DNA of 43,631 bases from Nitrospiraceae bacterium. GTDB lineage: Bacteria > Nitrospirota > Nitrospiria > Nitrospirales > Nitrospiraceae. Below the pieces are notes generated by a model. The model was not told the origin of the DNA. It searched no databases and saw only the letters and a list, made by a program, of their open reading frames with translations. Within the stretch, counting starts at the first letter, position 1; each line of letters begins with the position of its first letter. Position numbers and translations under genes: made by a program. The stretch lies in contig CAKKRE010000025.1 of assembly GCA_919902505.1 (NCBI GenBank), forward strand, positions 1 through 43,631, in the 5' to 3' direction. Positions 40,308 to 43,631 of the stretch are shown one piece after another.

Positions 40308-40997
40308 ATGTTTCTTGAGCCCGAACGTGACCAGTCGAGCCGGGAGTTATCGGGAAAGGCGCAGCCGTTTCCGGTCCCGGAGCGCATTCCGTTGTTTCCT
40401 CTTCCTAACGTCGTTTTCTTTCCCAAAACCTATCTGCCGCTCCATGTGTTCGAACCGCGCTACCGCCAGATGGTAGCGGATGCGGCGGCGGTAGGGCAAT
40501 GCATCGGGATGGCGTTGCTTAAAGAAGGATGGGAAGAACAGTACGACGGAAATCCCCCGATCTTTTCGATCGGGTGTGTCGGACGGTTGGCTAGTGTGCA
40601 GGCCTTGCCCGATGGCCGCTCGAACATTCTCCTCCAAGGCCTTGAGCGCTATGAAATACACGAAGAGTTTTATGAGAAGAGTTATCGCGAAGCCCGGGTC
40701 GCGCTGAAGCCGCGGGAGGGCGCTGTCTCCATGGAGCCGGCGCTACGCCGCTATCTGACGGAAGTGCTCGACGAATATCTCAAGGCCGATGAGGAAGCCT
40801 CGCCGCTGCACAGCCTGGTCCGGCCCGATGTGAGCGACGAGGTGTTCGTGAATTCCCTCTCGACGTATCTCGACTGCACCCCGCTGGAGAAGCAGTTTTT
40901 GCTGGAAGCGGACCATGTGCCGCAGCAGGCCCGCCGTCTCAGCGACCTCATCCAGTTCAAGCTGGCGGAGCGGCGCGGTGCCGGAGGGTGGGGCTGA
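40308..40997 (+). CDS. Lon N-terminal substrate-binding-domain protein
   Basis: A 229-aa protein consisting of the Lon N-terminal domain alone, without AAA or protease parts. ERIPLFPLPNVVFFPKTYLPLHVFEPRYRQM, recognised here by the core LFPLPNVVFFP and FEPRYRQM, is the signature; GCVGRLASVQALPDG and LQGLERYEI follow in the usual order. Stand-alone proteins of this type are common in bacteria and presumed to bind protein or peptide, but their role is not settled. No Shine-Dalgarno sequence is visible and the promoter lies very close to the ATG. Its stop overlaps the start of the ABC ATPase gene by one base, so the three following genes probably form one operon. Confidence 0.87.
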   Translation: MFLEPERDQSSRELSGKAQPFPVPERIPLFPLPNVVFFPKTYLPLHVFEPRYRQMVADAAAVGQCIGMALLKEGWEEQYDGNPPIFSIGCVGRLASVQALPDGRSNILLQGLERYEIHEEFYEKSYREARVALKPREGAVSMEPALRRYLTEVLDEYLKADEEASPLHSLVRPDVSDEVFVNSLSTYLDCTPLEKQFLLEADHVPQQARRLSDLIQFKLAERRGAGGWG

Positions 40998-41965
40998 TGT
41001 CGCGGGCGGTCGCCATCGAGGTGTCGCATCTCGGAAAAACGTATGAGAAGGTCCGTGCCGTCGACGATCTGTCCTTTCAGGTCTATGCGGGAGAGATATT
41101 CGGTCTGCTCGGCCCGAACGGCGCCGGGAAGAGTACCACCCTCCGTATCCTGATCACGCTGCTCCATCCCACATCCGGGTCGGCGACGATTCTTGGCATG
41201 GATTCGGTGAAGGATGCCGACCGCGTCAGGAAGACGATCGGGTACGTGCCTCAGGAGCGGGCCATCGATCGGTTCCTGACGGGGCGGGAACATCTGGAGC
41301 TACTCGCCGATCTCTATCACCTGTCGGCCGACGAGGCATCCACGCGTATTCCTCAATTGTTGAAGCTGGTTGAATTAGAACAGCAGGCCGATCGTCCCGC
41401 CAAGACCTATTCCGGCGGCATGAAGCGGAAGCTGGATATTGCCTGCGGGCTGTTGCCCGATCCAAAAATTCTCTTTTTGGACGAACCGACGCTCGGCTTG
41501 GATGTGCAAAGCCGGTTGCGGATCTGGGACCATGTACGGGCGATGCGGGAGCGGGGCATTGCCGTCGTCATGACCACCAACTATCTGGATGAGGCTGACC
41601 AGCTCTGTGATCGGATCGCCATCATCGACGGAGGTCGGATCAAGGCCCTGGGCGTTCCCAACGAGTTGAAAGCCGGTTTGGGTGGAGACTTGGTGTCGCT
41701 GACGGTGCGTGAACACGATCGCGTCGAGTTGCTTGCGGCGGCAGTGAAAGATCTGCCGGCCATTCGAGCCGTCACGACCACGCCGACCGGGCTGGATATT
41801 CGGGTCGATTCACCGGAGAAGGCGTTGCCGGCCATTCTTGACGCGGCGAACCGCCTGACGTGTCAGCTGGAGTTCATCGACTATCACCGGCCGCGACTGG
41901 ATGACGTGTTTCTCGCCCATACGGGGCGTTCCATCAAGGACGACCAGCCGAAGGCAGAAGACTAA
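40997..41965 (+). CDS. ABC exporter ATPase, DrrA/CcmA type
   Basis: ATP-binding subunit, 322 aa, of an ABC-2 drug- or lipid-type exporter. Walker A is GPNGAGKST (39-47), the Q-loop is in YVPQERAIDR, the signature is YSGGMKRKLDIA, Walker B ILFLDEPT, followed by LGLDVQSR and MTTNYLDEADQLCDR, all typical of the DrrA/NodI/DUF4162 group. The C-terminal 90 residues form the small regulatory domain seen in this group (IDYHRPRLDDVFLAHTG). A GTG at 40988 is in frame, but GGAGG nine bases before the ATG at 40997 decides. The permease follows after 32 bases. The cargo is unknown. Confidence 0.92.
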   Translation: MSRAVAIEVSHLGKTYEKVRAVDDLSFQVYAGEIFGLLGPNGAGKSTTLRILITLLHPTSGSATILGMDSVKDADRVRKTIGYVPQERAIDRFLTGREHLELLADLYHLSADEASTRIPQLLKLVELEQQADRPAKTYSGGMKRKLDIACGLLPDPKILFLDEPTLGLDVQSRLRIWDHVRAMRERGIAVVMTTNYLDEADQLCDRIAIIDGGRIKALGVPNELKAGLGGDLVSLTVREHDRVELLAAAVKDLPAIRAVTTTPTGLDIRVDSPEKALPAILDAANRLTCQLEFIDYHRPRLDDVFLAHTGRSIKDDQPKAED

Positions 41966-41997
41966 TACGTTTCGGTGAAGAGCGCTGTGAAGGGTCT

Positions 41998-42777
41998 ATG
42001 AAAGAATATTGGCAGGAGATTCGGGCACTGACGATGCGCTGGGTGCGGCGGCTGAGCCGGGAAAAGTTCAGCATGCTCTTTACCCTGGTTCAACCGATGT
42101 TGTTCTGGCTGATCTTCTTCGGCAATCTGTTCCAACGTGCCGCGGATATGCAGGTGACGCAGGCGTCGAGCTACATCAGCTTTCTGACCGCCGGTGTGGT
42201 CGTCATGACGGTGTTGAACAACGGATTGGCCGGAGGGGTGGATCTGCTCTTCGATAAGGAGAACGGGTTTCTCGAACGGCTGATGTCCACCCCGATTCAC
42301 CGCACGTCGGTGATCCTGAGCCGGTTCATTTTTGTGACGACCATCACGTCGCTGCAAGTGCTGGTCATTCTCGGTGTGGCCTGGTTGTTCGGGGTGCAGC
42401 CGGTCACCGGGTTATTGGGGGTGGCGACGATCTTGTTCATCGGCATGATGTTCGGTGTCGGGCTGACGGCGATTTCCATGGCCATGGCCTTTTCAGTGAA
42501 AAGCCACGGCGATTTTTTCTCGGTCCTCGGCTTTCTCTCTCTGCCCATGATTTTCCTGAGCTCGGCCCTGGTGCCGCTCGCGGCGATGCCGGGCTGGATG
42601 GGCTTTCTCGCGCAGTTTAATCCCATGACCTGGGCGATTGATGCCGTGCGGCCGCTCATTTTGAGCGGATGGGCTGAAGCCTTGCCCCATGTCGGCATGG
42701 TTATCGGGGTGATGGTGCTGTTCGATGCGCTGTGCCTCTATGGCGGCGCGCGCGCTTTCCGGCGGGCGATCGGGTGA
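41998..42777 (+). CDS. ABC-2 exporter permease, DrrB type
   Basis: Membrane subunit for the preceding ATPase, 259 aa. After a cytoplasmic helix (MRWVRRLSREKFSMLFTLVQ) six hydrophobic segments follow, among them PMLFWLIFFGNLF, ISFLTAGVVVMTVLN, LLGVATILFIGMMFGVGLTA and FLSLPMIFLSSALVPL. KENGFLERLMSTPIHR is the conserved cytoplasmic loop of ABC-2 permeases, and FNPMTWAIDAVRPLIL is the hallmark near the C-terminus. GAAGGG lies four bases before the ATG. The pair is complete as a half-size exporter (one ATPase, one permease, each acting as a dimer). Confidence 0.92.
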   Translation: MKEYWQEIRALTMRWVRRLSREKFSMLFTLVQPMLFWLIFFGNLFQRAADMQVTQASSYISFLTAGVVVMTVLNNGLAGGVDLLFDKENGFLERLMSTPIHRTSVILSRFIFVTTITSLQVLVILGVAWLFGVQPVTGLLGVATILFIGMMFGVGLTAISMAMAFSVKSHGDFFSVLGFLSLPMIFLSSALVPLAAMPGWMGFLAQFNPMTWAIDAVRPLILSGWAEALPHVGMVIGVMVLFDALCLYGGARAFRRAIG

Positions 42778-42803
42778 ATGCGATTGCGCAGCGGAGACCT
42801 GCC

Positions 42804-43631
42804 ATGTTTGTGAATGAAAGCCAAATCCGCGCTTTGATTCGACTCCTCGGCGATGAGGATGAACGGATCGTCAAGACGATCAGCGGAAAGCTCATCGATT
42901 TCGGCGACTCCGCCGTGCCGCTCTTGCAGGAGGCGGAGATCGAGCAGCCGGAGATGGCCGATCGTATCGTGACGGTGCTGGAGGAAATCCGCGGGACCAG
43001 GCTGGAGGAAGAACTCCGTGATCTCATCGCCCTTCCGGACGATCACATCGATCTTGAAACGGGGGCCTTCCTGTTGGCGCGGTATGCCTATCCGACCCTT
43101 GACGTCCAGAGTTATCAGCGGCAGTTGGATCGCATGGCCCAGGATGTCCGGGAACAGATCGGGTGCCGGGTCTCGGGGGAGGAGACCGTCAAGGCGCTCA
43201 ATCGTTACCTGTTCACGGAAGCGGGCTTTCGAGGAAACACCAAGAACTACTATGAGGTCGAGAACAGTTATCTCAACTGTGTGATGGACCGGCGAACGGG
43301 AATCCCGATCAGTCTTTCAATCGTGTATCTGCTCATTGGAACGCGGTTGCACCTGCCGGTGCAGGGGATCGGCATGCCGGGCCACTTCCTCGTCAAGTTC
43401 GACTCCGATCGATATAAGATCTTCATCGATTGTTTCAACGGGGGCGCGCTGCTGACGGAAAAAAACTGCGCCCGTTTCCTGACGGAAGCCGGCTACGGAT
43501 TCGAAGGCAGGTTTCTCCAGAAGAGTCCCACTCGCGCGATTCTCGCCCGCATGATCAAGAATTTACTCGCCATCTATAACAAGCTCGATGAGCCGCTGAA
43601 AAAGACCCGCCTGCCTCGCTTCATTGAAATA
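42804..43631 (+). CDS. SirB1/transglutaminase-like protein, 3' end outside the window
   Basis: An open frame that runs to the edge of the window without a stop, 276 codons so far. The N-terminal 100 residues are helical with HEAT-like character (ALIRLLGDEDERIVKTISG, DFGDSAVPLLQEAE). The second part is the transglutaminase-like core seen in SirB1/YchA proteins: NYYEVENSYLNCVMDRRTGIP, read as ENSYLNCVMDRRTGIPISLS by its parts, then VYLLIGTRLHLPVQGIGMPG and the GHFLVKFD histidine block. A tetratricopeptide-like tail, IKNLLAIYNKLDE, begins near the edge. Members are thought to be inactive or peptidase-like; their function is unresolved. GGAGA lies upstream of the ATG, 26 bases after the permease stop. 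Confidence 0.88.
   Translation, partial: MFVNESQIRALIRLLGDEDERIVKTISGKLIDFGDSAVPLLQEAEIEQPEMADRIVTVLEEIRGTRLEEELRDLIALPDDHIDLETGAFLLARYAYPTLDVQSYQRQLDRMAQDVREQIGCRVSGEETVKALNRYLFTEAGFRGNTKNYYEVENSYLNCVMDRRTGIPISLSIVYLLIGTRLHLPVQGIGMPGHFLVKFDSDRYKIFIDCFNGGALLTEKNCARFLTEAGYGFEGRFLQKSPTRAILARMIKNLLAIYNKLDEPLKKTRLPRFIEI

Noticed and set aside
40997..42777. The ABC pair considered as a partner of the AttH-like protein
   Set aside because: It is on the other strand, in an operon with a Lon-N-domain gene, and is of the DrrA/DrrB type rather than the LolCDE type usual for AttH neighbours.
1..43631. CRISPR arrays, tRNA or rRNA genes, insertion sequences, integrases, phage genes
   Set aside because: No regularly spaced repeats, cloverleaf-like sequence or transposase/integrase motifs were seen on either strand; a dedicated tRNA and IS search was not possible.

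Overview
The window is a gene-dense, G+C-rich stretch of bacterial chromosome with housekeeping genes in short operons. No rRNA, tRNA, CRISPR array, transposase, integrase or prophage gene was recognised. The proteins point to a Gram-negative (diderm) bacterium: an outer-membrane barrel, several lipoproteins with lipoboxes, a MltD-type murein transglycosylase, a Wzm/Wzt polysaccharide exporter and an AttH-type lipocalin protein. A combined arg-lysA-dapA-dapB cluster, a DapL-type aminotransferase, a family-5 uracil-DNA glycosylase and many small unknown proteins would suit the phylum Nitrospirota, probably Nitrospira. That placement is inference from gene content, not from a marker gene.

Layout. 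1-7.9 kb: ttcA (minus), a low-molecular-weight phosphatase, a translationally coupled HExxH metallopeptidase/ATP-grasp ligase pair, an outer-membrane barrel protein, an unknown 164-aa protein, a phosphoglycerate mutase, an unknown 277-aa protein and a zinc-ribbon membrane protein. Two convergent gaps hold inverted-repeat elements that start at the upstream stop codon. 8.0-16.3 kb: argD-argF-argG-argH, a tiny lipoprotein gene, then lysA-dapA-dapB, all on the plus strand and tightly packed. 16.3-20.3 kb: a sparse gap with a small zinc-ribbon ORF, a YHS-domain protein, a small lipoprotein, a TalC/Fsa-type transaldolase, UDGb and a transglycosylase. 20.3-24.3 kb: a MOFRL-type glycerate kinase followed by an 876-aa dikinase-like protein. 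24.4-26.7 kb: rmuC, a MazG-like pyrophosphohydrolase and a zinc-ribbon PilZ protein.

26.8-29.5 kb (minus): dapL-like aminotransferase, folK and panC. 29.8-34.7 kb: a DUF1499 protein, a lipoprotein, wzm-wzt, a small coiled-coil protein and an unknown protein. 34.7-40.1 kb: a PmtA/UbiE-like methyltransferase with a Gly/Asn/His tail, an unknown membrane protein, an unknown helical protein, a lipoprotein, and a minus-strand operon of an AttH-like protein, a Ycf48/BNR-type lipoprotein and a histidine phosphatase. 40.3 kb to the end: a Lon-N-domain protein, a DrrA/DrrB-type ABC exporter and a SirB1-like protein cut by the window edge.

Together the arg genes cover acetylornithine to arginine. dapA, dapB, the DapL-like enzyme and lysA would cover aspartate semialdehyde to lysine apart from the epimerase. 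The least explained and most interesting parts are the metallopeptidase/ATP-grasp pair, the rifampin-phosphotransferase-like protein behind glycerate kinase, and the stop-codon-linked inverted repeats. Function calls come from reading motifs by eye; no database search was run.
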